This document shows, one piece after another, positions 44,212-52,192 of a stretch of DNA of 64,000 bases; the stretch's first letter is position 1; every line of letters begins with the position of its first letter. The translations under genes were made by a program, and so were the position numbers. Source of the DNA: UBA6176 sp032119375 (lineage in GTDB: Bacteria > Verrucomicrobiota > Verrucomicrobiia > Limisphaerales > UBA9464); contig CAYSGH010000007.1 of assembly GCA_964430505.1 (NCBI GenBank), positions 1 to 64,000 of the forward strand. The letters run 5' to 3'. The notes below the pieces were generated by a model, which was not told the DNA's origin, searched no databases, and saw only the letters and a program-made list of their open reading frames with translations.

Positions 44212-44943
44212 TCAGGGGGCCGCGCGAGGCCCGGGCCCGGCGGGATGCCCCCGGCCCATGGCGGGGGCGGCCCGGTACACTAGGAAAAGCTCGTTGCCAT
44301 GTCTCTGGATGGAATGCAAAGCCATGCGCCGCACCGCGGCCAGCGGACCCGTTCCCAGCCCGTCGCTGGCCGTGGGGGCGTGCCGGCCGCCCATGAGCAG
44401 CGGGCACCAGGTGAGGTGCAGCTCGTCCACCATGCCTGCCCGGAAGAACGCGTCGTTTAGGGATCCGCCACCCTCGACGAGGGCCTCCCGCACCCCATGC
44501 CTTGCCGTGAGCCACCGAAGGCCGGCGCCGACGTCCACTTCATGCCCGGGGCTTGTCCACACCTCGTCCGCCAACGCCGCGAGGCGGCGTATTCGGGAGG
44601 CGGGAGCCGATGCCGACACCCAGGCGACGACCGGTGCGGATCGGTCCTTCCACAAGGGGGCGTCGGGCGACAGGGATGCGGATCCGGAAACCACGACGCG
44701 GACGGGATGCGGGCGCCGACCCAGGCGTTGCCTGAGCTTGTCGTAATGCCTTCCGCCGTTGCCCAGGGTCGCGCCGGTTTCCTCCACGGTCCGCGCGCCG
44801 CACACGATGGCGTCCGAGGCCGCCCGCAGCTCATGCAGGTGGCGTCCGTCGCGCGGGCTTCCAAACGTGTGAACGGCACGGTTTGCAGTGGCCACCTTGC
44901 CGTCGGCGGACATGGCCATGTTGATGCGCACAAAGGGCCTCAT
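44212..44943 (-). CDS. RibD C-terminal (dihydrofolate reductase-like) reductase
   Basis: A 243-residue protein of the RibD_C family. INMAMSADGKVAT is the family opening (RPFVRINMAMSADGK), GARTVEETGATL is the NADPH pocket and EALVEGGGSLNDAFFRAG is the strongly conserved GG(G/P)SLN motif. There is no N-terminal deaminase domain, so it may reduce the pyrimidine intermediate of riboflavin synthesis alone or act on a related substrate. The tail is Pro/Gly/Arg-rich. Its ATG overlaps the stop of queA (44940-44943), so it is co-translated with queA. Confidence 0.85.
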   Translation of the reverse strand: MRPFVRINMAMSADGKVATANRAVHTFGSPRDGRHLHELRAASDAIVCGARTVEETGATLGNGGRHYDKLRQRLGRRPHPVRVVVSGSASLSPDAPLWKDRSAPVVAWVSASAPASRIRRLAALADEVWTSPGHEVDVGAGLRWLTARHGVREALVEGGGSLNDAFFRAGMVDELHLTWCPLLMGGRHAPTASDGLGTGPLAAVRRMALHSIQRHGNELFLVYRAAPAMGRGHPAGPGPRAAP

Positions 44944-46055
44944 GTGATGAGCATGGAGTCCCCATAGGAAAAGAAGCGGAAGCGTGCCTCGACGGCGTGG
45001 CGGTACGCCTCCATGAGTCGAACGCGTCCCCTGTCTGCATGGCCGGGCGCCATGAAGGCGCTCACGAGCATGAGCAAGGTGCTCTGGGGAAGGTGAAAGT
45101 TGGTGATGAGTCCATCCAGGACGCGGAAGCGTGCGGGCGGATGCAGGAAAATACGGGTGCGACCATGGGCGACGGCGGGCAGGGGCTGGAAGGATGCCGG
45201 GGCGTTGGCATCCTGGGATTCGCCCCAAAGCCCGTCCGACTGTCCGCGGGCAATGGACTCGAGCACGCGGGTGGTGGTGGTGCCGACGGCGATGACGCGA
45301 CGGCCCTCTGCCTTGGCATCATTGATGGCGCGGGCCGTGCTGGGCGGCACCGTGAAGCGTTCCTCGTGCATGCGGTGTTCCTCGACGGTGTCCGACTTCA
45401 CTGGGAGGAAGGTGCCCGCGCCGACATGGAGCGTTAGCCAAGCCATTTGGATGCCGGCGGTCCGGAGGGCTTCCAGCAGGCCTTGCGTGAAGTGGAGTCC
45501 GGCCGTGGGTGCGGCGACGGACCCTGCCTCGCGGGCATAGACGGTTTGATATCGTTCCTCGTCCTCGGGGCCGGGCGCCGCCGCGTCGCGGTGGATATAG
45601 GGAGGCAATGGCATCTCCCCGTGGGCGGAGGCAAAGGCGAGGACGTCGCCGTCAAAGTCGAGCACGACGGTGCCGTCGGGCTCCTTGTGGACCAAGGTGG
45701 CTGGAAGCGGGTCATGGGGCGGCCCGAGGAGCACGGAGGAGCCTTCACGGACCCTTTTGGATGGACGGAGCATGGCGCGCCAGCGGCGGGTGGACACTTC
45801 TTCCAGAAGGAGGACCTCGATGGTTCCGCCGGACGTGGGCTTTTGGCCGCGGAGCCGGGCGGGGATCACCTTGGAATCATTGAAGACGAGGAGGTCGCCG
45901 GGGCGGAGCCACGCGCCAATGCGGTCGAATCGGGTTTCGTGCCGCGACGGCGGGTCGCGTTGGAGGACGAGGAGTCGTGAGTGGTCACGCTCTGGGGCGG
46001 GATGTTGGGCGATGAGTTCTTGGGGAAGGTGGAAGTCGAAGTCAGCGACGCGCAT
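44940..46055 (-). CDS. queA: S-adenosylmethionine:tRNA ribosyltransferase-isomerase
   Basis: A 371-residue enzyme that transfers ribose from SAM to preQ1-tRNA in queuosine synthesis. Motifs: FDFHLPQELIAQHPAPERDH, DLLVFNDSKVIPARLRG, SVAAPTAGLHFT, LHVGAGTFLPVKS, GTTTTRVLES and FHLPQSTLLMLVSAF. Start at 46055 (MRVADFDFHLP) is natural; no purine-rich ribosome site precedes it. It is the first gene of a two-gene minus-strand unit and is divergent from mraZ across 397 bases. Confidence 0.95.
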   Translation of the reverse strand: MRVADFDFHLPQELIAQHPAPERDHSRLLVLQRDPPSRHETRFDRIGAWLRPGDLLVFNDSKVIPARLRGQKPTSGGTIEVLLLEEVSTRRWRAMLRPSKRVREGSSVLLGPPHDPLPATLVHKEPDGTVVLDFDGDVLAFASAHGEMPLPPYIHRDAAAPGPEDEERYQTVYAREAGSVAAPTAGLHFTQGLLEALRTAGIQMAWLTLHVGAGTFLPVKSDTVEEHRMHEERFTVPPSTARAINDAKAEGRRVIAVGTTTTRVLESIARGQSDGLWGESQDANAPASFQPLPAVAHGRTRIFLHPPARFRVLDGLITNFHLPQSTLLMLVSAFMAPGHADRGRVRLMEAYRHAVEARFRFFSYGDSMLIT

Positions 46056-46452
46056 GGGGGGGACTTGGGGGAAAAAGTTGGTTGGAGGGGCGAAGAGGGA
46101 GGGGGATCCGGGAGGGGAATGCGGATGAAGCGGTGAGGACGAGGCGTTGGAGCCCTGGGCCAAGTTATTGGGGATGAGCCAGTTGGGCTTGATGGGGAGC
46201 GATGTGAAGAACGTGGGGACAACTGGCCGGGGATTTGTTCAATCACCGAGTTGACGGATAGTGTCGAAAAGTGGCATGAAAAGGATGTTCTTCGGGTTGT
46301 TAGGGGTGATTTGCAGAAGGTTAGTGGCTGCTTTGGGTGGGTAGGGGCGGGTGGGGATGGGCTGGGTTGACGTAGGCTTGGCTCCTGGAACGGCGGAGCG
46401 GCGAACGAGAGCGTGGCGAACGAGAGCTGGGCATCAGAGCACTTGAGGCGAC
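46056..46452. other. Divergent promoter region between queA and the dcw cluster
   Basis: No gene. TTGACG (46251-46256) with CATGAA (46275-46280) at 18-base spacing is a possible but weak sigma-70 promoter reading toward mraZ. A cluster of TGGG-type repeats lies downstream of it (46338-46362). I did not find a convincing promoter for queA. Confidence 0.4.
46338..46362 (+). promoter_or_regulatory. Putative MraZ-binding repeats upstream of mraZ
   Basis: Three near-identical pentamers at exactly ten-base spacing: TGGGT (46338-46342), CGGGT (46348-46352), TGGGC (46358-46362). Known MraZ operators are direct repeats of TGGGN separated by five bases upstream of mraZ. Here they sit about 90-115 bases before the mraZ start, so autoregulation of the dcw operon is a reasonable inference. 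The surrounding G-rich run means chance matches are possible. Confidence 0.45.
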
Positions 46453-47001
46453 ATGGGCGCGATGGACACCAAGGAGGCGGTGGCATCAACGGAGACCGGG
46501 GCGGGGCCCGGGACTGCGGGGCGTCCGTATTTCACGCTGCGATACAAGCATGGAGTGGACGCGCAGGGTAGGGTGCAATTTCCAAGTCGTTGGAAGGCGC
46601 GGGGCTTGGGGACGGTCTTGGTGGCGGTGTTGAGGGAGATGACGGTGGCGGTGCCTTCCAAGGCGAACCCCTCGATGTCGGACCGAAGGGCGTTGCGGTA
46701 CGTGGAGGTGATGCCTTCGGCGATGTTCGAGGCGCATTACGAGGAGGTGATGCGGGCGTGCTCGAACGAGTCGGCGCGGCAGGCGGCGCGGCGGCGCTTT
46801 TCGTGGAGGATGGTGGAGCTGGACTTTGACGGGGCGGGTCGGTTTTCGCTTCCGGAGGAGCTGAAGGGACCCGCGGAGCTCAAGGGCACGGCGTGGTTGG
46901 TGGGATGCGTTCACAAGTTCCAGGTGTGGAGCCCGGAGCATTTGGAATGCGCGGATGCGGACGACTCGCACGTATTGGCGAAGGAGAACCTGGACTGGTA
47001 G
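46453..47001 (+). CDS. mraZ: MraZ transcriptional regulator
   Basis: A 182-residue protein with two SpoVT/AbrB-type repeats: YKHGVDAQGRVQFPSRWK (about 31-48) and ELDFDGAGRFSLPEELK near 122-140, ending GCVHKFQVWSPEHLE. MraZ binds its own promoter and controls the division-cell wall operon that it heads. It is longer than the typical 140-150 residues owing to an N-terminal Ala/Gly/Thr-rich extension and a widened linker. The ATG at 46453 is used; an ATG at 46462 is in frame. Confidence 0.92.
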   Translation: MGAMDTKEAVASTETGAGPGTAGRPYFTLRYKHGVDAQGRVQFPSRWKARGLGTVLVAVLREMTVAVPSKANPSMSDRRALRYVEVMPSAMFEAHYEEVMRACSNESARQAARRRFSWRMVELDFDGAGRFSLPEELKGPAELKGTAWLVGCVHKFQVWSPEHLECADADDSHVLAKENLDW

Positions 47002-47026
47002 TCGAGGCGAGGAGAGGAGGCTGGGC

Positions 47027-47353
47027 ATGAACAAGCGACGAGAGGCGAGGGAGGAACGGTGGGCGCGGGACTGGTGGCGTCCGTGGGCATGGTTTCGGAA
47101 GGCGGCGCCGTCGGGTTTTGCGCCGTCGCCGCGGCAGTTGGAAATGATCCTGGGCGCGGTGAAGCCCGTGCGAAACCCGTTGATGGACGACGACGTGGAC
47201 GTGGTGGGGCGGCGGGTGGGCGGCGGCCGGCTGCTGCACGAGACGCGTGCGTCGGGCGATGCGAGGCAGTCGTGGTTGAGGGCGGAGTCGGACCGGACCT
47301 ATGAGCGGCTACGGGGGCGTCGCCTGGAGGGGATGAAGGTGGGGACGGACTAG
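47027..47353 (+). CDS. Unknown dcw-cluster protein between mraZ and rsmH
   Basis: A 108-residue basic protein (MNKRREAREERWARDWWRPW) with no hydrophobic segment long enough for the membrane and no domain I recognise. GGAGAGGAGG (47011-47020) gives it a strong ribosome site and it is five bases from rsmH, so it appears truly expressed in the operon. The N-terminus is rich in Arg and Trp; the middle has APSPRQLEMILGAVKPVRNP. Position in the cluster suggests a role in division or envelope assembly, nothing more can be said. Confidence 0.7.
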   Translation: MNKRREAREERWARDWWRPWAWFRKAAPSGFAPSPRQLEMILGAVKPVRNPLMDDDVDVVGRRVGGGRLLHETRASGDARQSWLRAESDRTYERLRGRRLEGMKVGTD

Positions 47354-47358
47354 GGCGG

Positions 47359-48318
47359 ATGGAGAACGAGGTGGATGGGGTGAATGCGTTTCATCACGTG
47401 CCGGTGTTGGGGAAGGAGTTGCTGGAGGGCCTTGGGGTCCGCCCGGGCGGCCGTTGGCTGGACGCGACGCTGGGTGGCGGCGGCCATGCCGAGTCGATCC
47501 TGGAGGCGACGGCGCCGGACGGATTCTTGTGGGGGTGCGACCGTGATGGGGCGGCGGTGGATGCGGCGAGGGGGCGTCTGGGGCGGTTTGGGGGACGGCA
47601 CGAGTTGCGCCGGATGAACTTTGCGGACGTGGAGGGGTGGCTGAGGGCGGGGACGGTGGACGGGGCGTGCATGGACCTTGGGGTGTCGTCGCACCAACTC
47701 GACACGCCGGGGCGGGGCTTCAGCGTGCAGGCGGACGGGCCGTTGGACATGCGCATGGACACGCGGGGCGGGCCCACGGCGGCGGAGGTGGTGAACGAGT
47801 GGGAGGAAGGGGAGCTGGCACGGGTGTTTTGGGAGCTGGGGGACGAAAAGGATGCGAACCGCATTGCGAGGAGGATTGTGCGGGAGCGTGCGGTGAGGCC
47901 GTTCACGACGACGTTGCAGTTGGCCGGCGTGATAGCGGACGCGGTGCCGAGGCCGTGGCAGCGGACGCACCCGGCGACGCAGTGTTTTCAGGCGTTGCGG
48001 ATGGTGGTGAACGCGGAGCTGGAGTCGTTGGGGAAGGGGTTGGCGGGGGTTTGGGGGGTGCTGGCGCGTGGAGGGCGGATGGCGGTGATCACCTTCCACT
48101 CGGGCGAGGACCGGGTGGTGAAGCGTTTTTTTCGGGAGCGTGCGCTGGAGTATCGGGTGCCGGAGGGGCAGCCGGACGTTCCGGAGCTTCGGGAGCCATG
48201 CCGTCCGCGGGCGCGGCTGGTGGGGCGGAAGCCGGTGCGTGCCTGCGAGGCGGAGTTGCTGGCGAACCCGCGCTCGCGGAGCGCGCAGCTTCGGGTGGCG
48301 GAGAAACTGGAGGATTAG
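47359..48318 (+). CDS. rsmH: 16S rRNA (cytosine(1402)-N4)-methyltransferase
   Basis: A 319-residue RsmH (MraW). FHHVPVLGKELLEGL opens the fold, WLDATLGGGGHAESIL is the SAM site, MDLGVSSHQLDTPGRGFS and DGPLDMRMD are the conserved catalytic region, and ITFHSGEDRVVKRFF lies near the end. It methylates C1402 of 16S rRNA. Standard dcw position between mraZ and ftsL. The following gene starts two bases after its stop. Confidence 0.96.
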   Translation: MENEVDGVNAFHHVPVLGKELLEGLGVRPGGRWLDATLGGGGHAESILEATAPDGFLWGCDRDGAAVDAARGRLGRFGGRHELRRMNFADVEGWLRAGTVDGACMDLGVSSHQLDTPGRGFSVQADGPLDMRMDTRGGPTAAEVVNEWEEGELARVFWELGDEKDANRIARRIVRERAVRPFTTTLQLAGVIADAVPRPWQRTHPATQCFQALRMVVNAELESLGKGLAGVWGVLARGGRMAVITFHSGEDRVVKRFFRERALEYRVPEGQPDVPELREPCRPRARLVGRKPVRACEAELLANPRSRSAQLRVAEKLED

Positions 48319-48320
48319 GG

Positions 48321-48722
48321 ATGGCGACGAACCGGAGGCGCGGCGAGGGCGTGGTGGGCCTGGGGACGGTGGTTCGGGCGCTGCTGTTGAGCGGGCTGAT
48401 CGCGGGGCTCGGTGTGCACTATGTGCGGATGCACGCGGAGCAACTGGCCATGGGGCGCCGGATCACGGAGTTGGAGAAGCAGGAGCAGGCCTACTCGCAC
48501 GAGCTCGGCCAGGGGCGTGCCCTGTTGAACGAGATGCTGACGCGGCCGCGCTTGCTGGAGGCAGTACAGCGGTTTGGCCTGCCGTTGGTGACGCCGGCGC
48601 CGTCGCAGAGGCTCAACATTGAGGTGGCCGAGCCCACGGCTTGGGCTCCCGCTGCCGCGTCGGCGGGCGCATGGCGCGGGAGCGTGGCGCGGCCCGTTGC
48701 GGCCTTGGGGGCACCCCGCTGA
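48321..48722 (+). CDS. ftsL: FtsL-like division protein
   Basis: A 133-residue bitopic protein: short basic cytoplasmic N-terminus (MATNRRRGEG), one membrane helix (about 13-33, GLGTVVRALLLSGLIAGLGV), then a periplasmic helical heptad-like segment (AMGRRITELEKQEQAYSHEL) and an Ala-rich tail. Size, topology and location between rsmH and ftsI identify it as FtsL rather than sequence identity, which is low across this family. It would hold the FtsQLB complex and activate FtsWI. GGAGGATTAGGG overlaps the rsmH stop and serves as ribosome site. Confidence 0.75.
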   Translation: MATNRRRGEGVVGLGTVVRALLLSGLIAGLGVHYVRMHAEQLAMGRRITELEKQEQAYSHELGQGRALLNEMLTRPRLLEAVQRFGLPLVTPAPSQRLNIEVAEPTAWAPAAASAGAWRGSVARPVAALGAPR

Positions 48723-48738
48723 GGGACAAGGGGGGCGC

Positions 48739-50862
48739 ATGGCCATGGAAGCCGACGTCATGGGGGGGCGACTGCGGGCGGTGTCCTGGGTGCTTGGACT
48801 GGTCTTGGCGGGCCTAGCGGCACGGCTGGTGCAGGTGCAATGCCTGAGTCCGATGGAGCTGCGGCCCGGGGAGGGGACGCAGCAGAGGCTGGTGCGGCCG
48901 GCGCTTCGGGGGAAGATCCTGGATGCGCGCGGCCTAGTGATGGCGCAGAGCCAGTGGCTGCAAGACCTGTATGCGGACCCGGTGGTCGTGGGGACGAACG
49001 CGGCGTGGTTGGCGGGTTTCGTGGGCCGGGCGTTTGGGGTGGATCCGCGGGAGGTTGAGGCGCGGCTGACGGCGCGCCGGGTGGAGCGGGTGGTGAGGAC
49101 GGTGGAGTTCGTGGGCGGCATCTGGGTGACGAACGTGGCGACCCGGGCCTATACGAATCGCGCGGTGCTGGTGTTGACGAACGTCGAGGAGGCGGCGTTC
49201 GAGCGGTACCGGGAGATGTTGCGGGAAGCCAAGTTGCCGCGGATGGAGGATCTGGAGCGCGAGGTGGAGGTGTCGCAGGAGTTGATGCCCAGGCCGCTGG
49301 AGCGCCTTCGGTTGCTGGCCACGGGGCGGCGCGGGGACTTGCGGGAGCAGGCGGGTCGGCTGCGTGCGCTGCGCACGGAGCAGGCGGGGTTGCGCGACCA
49401 GAAGAAGTCCATCGAGGTAAACGGCATCTTTGGGATGCCGGTGGAGCACCGGAGCTACCCGTTGGGTTCCGCGGCGGTGCATGTGCTGGGGCACGTCACG
49501 AACGGCTTCGTGACGAACGAGAACGTGGTTCGGCACCAGCGGTACCTGAGGCGCGGGGTGGGCGCGGTGGGGATCGAGGCGAAGCATGAATCGGCGTTGA
49601 TGGGGGTGCCTGGGTTGGTGGAGACGCGAGTGGCGCGGGGGCGCGAGCTGGTGAGCATGAGGGGCCGGGACCTTGCGCCTCGGGACGGGCTCAACGTGCG
49701 GCTGACGCTGGACGCGCACCTGCAAAGCATCGTGGAGCAGGCAATGGACGAGGGGGTGGCGGCGATCTCGCCGGAGAAGCTGGTGTGCATCGTTGTGCGA
49801 CCCTCGACCGGCGAGATCCTGGCGATGGCGAACCGGCCCTGCTACGACCCGAACCGGCTCTGGGAGGCGCGCTCGGACGGCCTGCCCAACTGGGCGTTTG
49901 GCATGGGGACGGACCCGGGCTCGACGTTCAAGATGGTGACCTATGCGGCGGCGCTGGACCTGGGGATGGCGACGTTGGACGGCATGGTGAACTGCCATGG
50001 CGGCACGTGGCAGCCGTCGGTGGTGGGGCGCTCGTCTGGAAGGCCGGTTCGGGACGTGGAGGGCCATGGGCTGGGCGTGGTCACGTGGGAGGAGGCGTTT
50101 GCGAAGTCCTCGAACGTGGCAGCCGCGCAACTGGGCCTTGGGATGCGACCGGACCAGATGCTGGATTACATCCGGCGCTTTGGATTCCTGGCGCGCACGG
50201 GGGTTCTTGCCCCGGGGCCGAGCCGCCATGGGGGCGAGTCGGCGGGCTGGATCGAGCGGCCGGACCGGATGAGCGTGGAGCGGCAGGGGCGGCTTTCGTA
50301 TGGCTACGGCATCCTGGTGACGCCGATCCAGACGGCGATGGCGGCGGCGGCGATTGCCAACGACGGCGTCCGCATGAAGCCACTGCTGGTGCGCTCGCTG
50401 GAGGAGCCAGACGGCACGGTGGTCGCGCGGTACGAGCCGGAGGTGGCGGCCCGCGTGATGAAGCCGGAGACGGCGGTGCAGATGCGTCGGGCGATGCGGG
50501 CGGTGGTGCAGAACGGGACGGCGAAGGCGGTGGCGATGGAGGACTTCGAGGTGGCGGGCAAGACCGGGACGGCCCACCAGTTCGTGGACGGGAAGCAAAG
50601 CTCGGAGAAGTACGTGTCCACGTTCGTTGGGTTTCTTCCAGCGGACCGGCCGGAGCTGTGCATCCTGGTGCTGGCGCACTCACCGGAGAAGCGGGGGCCG
50701 GGCTCCTATTTTGGAGGCAAGGCGTGCGGCCCGATCTTCAAGTCCGTGGCCCGCCATGCCGCGAACCACCTCGGGCTGGTTCCCAACGTGCGGACCAACG
50801 ATGCGTCGCCGGTCGCGCGCGGGCCGGGCATCACGCCGATGCCCGCGAACCGAACCCACTGA
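48739..50862 (+). CDS. ftsI: Penicillin-binding protein, septal transpeptidase FtsI
   Basis: A 707-residue class B PBP that cross-links septal peptidoglycan with FtsW. One N-terminal membrane helix (VSWVLGLVLAGLAARLV), a pedestal domain with a long helical insert (about 155-225), then the transpeptidase domain with all three motifs: S395-T-F-K398, S457-S-N459 and K608-T-G610. It is longer than Escherichia coli FtsI (588) because of the insert. The ATG at 48739 follows GAGGGACAAGGGG. The gene after it starts two bases past its stop. Confidence 0.93.
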   Translation: MAMEADVMGGRLRAVSWVLGLVLAGLAARLVQVQCLSPMELRPGEGTQQRLVRPALRGKILDARGLVMAQSQWLQDLYADPVVVGTNAAWLAGFVGRAFGVDPREVEARLTARRVERVVRTVEFVGGIWVTNVATRAYTNRAVLVLTNVEEAAFERYREMLREAKLPRMEDLEREVEVSQELMPRPLERLRLLATGRRGDLREQAGRLRALRTEQAGLRDQKKSIEVNGIFGMPVEHRSYPLGSAAVHVLGHVTNGFVTNENVVRHQRYLRRGVGAVGIEAKHESALMGVPGLVETRVARGRELVSMRGRDLAPRDGLNVRLTLDAHLQSIVEQAMDEGVAAISPEKLVCIVVRPSTGEILAMANRPCYDPNRLWEARSDGLPNWAFGMGTDPGSTFKMVTYAAALDLGMATLDGMVNCHGGTWQPSVVGRSSGRPVRDVEGHGLGVVTWEEAFAKSSNVAAAQLGLGMRPDQMLDYIRRFGFLARTGVLAPGPSRHGGESAGWIERPDRMSVERQGRLSYGYGILVTPIQTAMAAAAIANDGVRMKPLLVRSLEEPDGTVVARYEPEVAARVMKPETAVQMRRAMRAVVQNGTAKAVAMEDFEVAGKTGTAHQFVDGKQSSEKYVSTFVGFLPADRPELCILVLAHSPEKRGPGSYFGGKACGPIFKSVARHAANHLGLVPNVRTNDASPVARGPGITPMPANRTH

Positions 50863-50863
50863 C

Positions 50864-52192
50864 ATGCTGCTCCAGGAAATCCTCCCCTTGTTGCCGGACG
50901 CGCGCTTCGACGCGGGCCACGTGCGTCGCGCGACGGGCCGGGCGTTGCATGGCGTCTCGGTGGACCCTCGGTTGTCGGGGCCCGGGATGGTGTTCGTGTC
51001 CTTGCCCGAGCGCGCGCGGAGCAACCCGTTCGAGGCCTGTGCCGCCCAGGAGCGGGGCGCAAGCGTGGTGGTGCGGGAGCGGTCAGATCCCACGGGGGCT
51101 CCCCCGGGGGTGTTGTGTATCGAGGTGGAGGATGCGCGGCGGGCGTATGGCTTGCTGGCGTCCGCGCTGCATGGCCACCCGTCGCGGCGGCTGACGGTGT
51201 TGGGGGTTGCAGGACAGCCCCGGTGGCGGGAGCGGGTCGCGGGGTTGTTGGCGGCGTTGCTCGAGGCGACGGGGGATGCGTGCGCATGGTTCTCGGGGCG
51301 GTCCCTCGCGGCAGGCGAGCGGCGGGTTCCATGGGATGCGGCGGGGGTGGAGGCCGGTCGCCTGCAGGCGGAGTTGGAGCGGCATGCGGGCGCGGGCGGG
51401 CGGGCGTGCGTGCTGGAGCTGGGGACGGGTGCGCTGGGGCTCGATGCGGCGCATGGGGTCGAGTTTCGGATGCTGCGCGAGGCGGTGCCCGGGGAGAACG
51501 GCGGGCTGGAGGCACAGCGATTGTCGGCCCGGGGAACGGTGGCGCGCTGGGAGGGGCCGGGGCGGGGACGGGCGTTGTTGACGCCATTGGTGGGGCGCTC
51601 CCAGGCCGCCGCGCTCGGGCAGGCGCTGGCATGGATGCGGGAACTGGGCTTCGACGCTGCGCCGCTGGCCTCGGCGTCGGCCTCGCTGGCGGGCCTGCCG
51701 GGTTGGATGGAGCCGGTAACGATGGGGCAGAGGTTTGGGGTCCTCGTGGATGGGGCGGACGAGCGTGCAGCCTTGGAGGAGGCCATGGCGGACGCCCGGG
51801 AACTGGCGTCGGGACGGCTGGTGGTGGTGACCGGGCCGCACCCGGGGCTTGGGATGGACGCGGCCCGTGATCTGGCGCGTGCGGCGGGTGGGGGCGCGGA
51901 TGACGTGGTGGTGACCTCGGATGATCTTTCGGGCGAGGCATGGCAGGAGCGCGGCCCGCAGTTTGCATCGTGGGCGTCGGCGATGGGTTGCACGGTGGGA
52001 TGCGAGCCGGACCGGCACCGGGCGTTGGCCCGAGCCTTGCGCATGGGGCGCCCGGGGGATGTGGTGGTCTTGGCGGGGAAGGGGCGTCGTCCGGTGCAGG
52101 TGGTGGGGCCGACGCGCATGCCTTGGGATGATGCGGCGCATGCCCGGGCGGCGTTGGCGGGCATGGGGCACGTCGGGGGAGGGTGGGAATGA
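50864..52192 (+). CDS. MurE-like protein lacking catalytic motifs (probable pseudoenzyme)
   Basis: A 442-residue protein in the murE position. It keeps the MurE outline: an N-terminal UDP-binding-like domain, LTVLGVAG where the ATP loop should start (110-117), GLPGWMEPV and RFGVLVDGADE (290-300, cf. VPGRMEPV..VDYAH), TSDDLSGE (351-358, cf. TSDNPRxE), EPDRHRALARAL (381-392, cf. DRxxAIxxA) and LAGKGRRPVQ (403-412, cf. AGKGHExYQ). But the P-loop TGTNGKT is replaced by AGQPRWRER, VDYAH has lost Tyr and His, DNPR is gone and GKGHE is GKGRR. ATP binding and ligation look impossible, yet the frame is intact and overlaps murF (ATGA). It is shorter than typical MurE (about 490). Confidence 0.75.
   Translation: MLLQEILPLLPDARFDAGHVRRATGRALHGVSVDPRLSGPGMVFVSLPERARSNPFEACAAQERGASVVVRERSDPTGAPPGVLCIEVEDARRAYGLLASALHGHPSRRLTVLGVAGQPRWRERVAGLLAALLEATGDACAWFSGRSLAAGERRVPWDAAGVEAGRLQAELERHAGAGGRACVLELGTGALGLDAAHGVEFRMLREAVPGENGGLEAQRLSARGTVARWEGPGRGRALLTPLVGRSQAAALGQALAWMRELGFDAAPLASASASLAGLPGWMEPVTMGQRFGVLVDGADERAALEEAMADARELASGRLVVVTGPHPGLGMDAARDLARAAGGGADDVVVTSDDLSGEAWQERGPQFASWASAMGCTVGCEPDRHRALARALRMGRPGDVVVLAGKGRRPVQVVGPTRMPWDDAAHARAALAGMGHVGGGWE

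Noticed and set aside
46251..46280. Sigma-70 promoter for the dcw cluster (TTGACG - 18 bases - CATGAA)
   Set aside because: The -10 matches the consensus at only three of six positions; noted in the gap entry but too weak to call.
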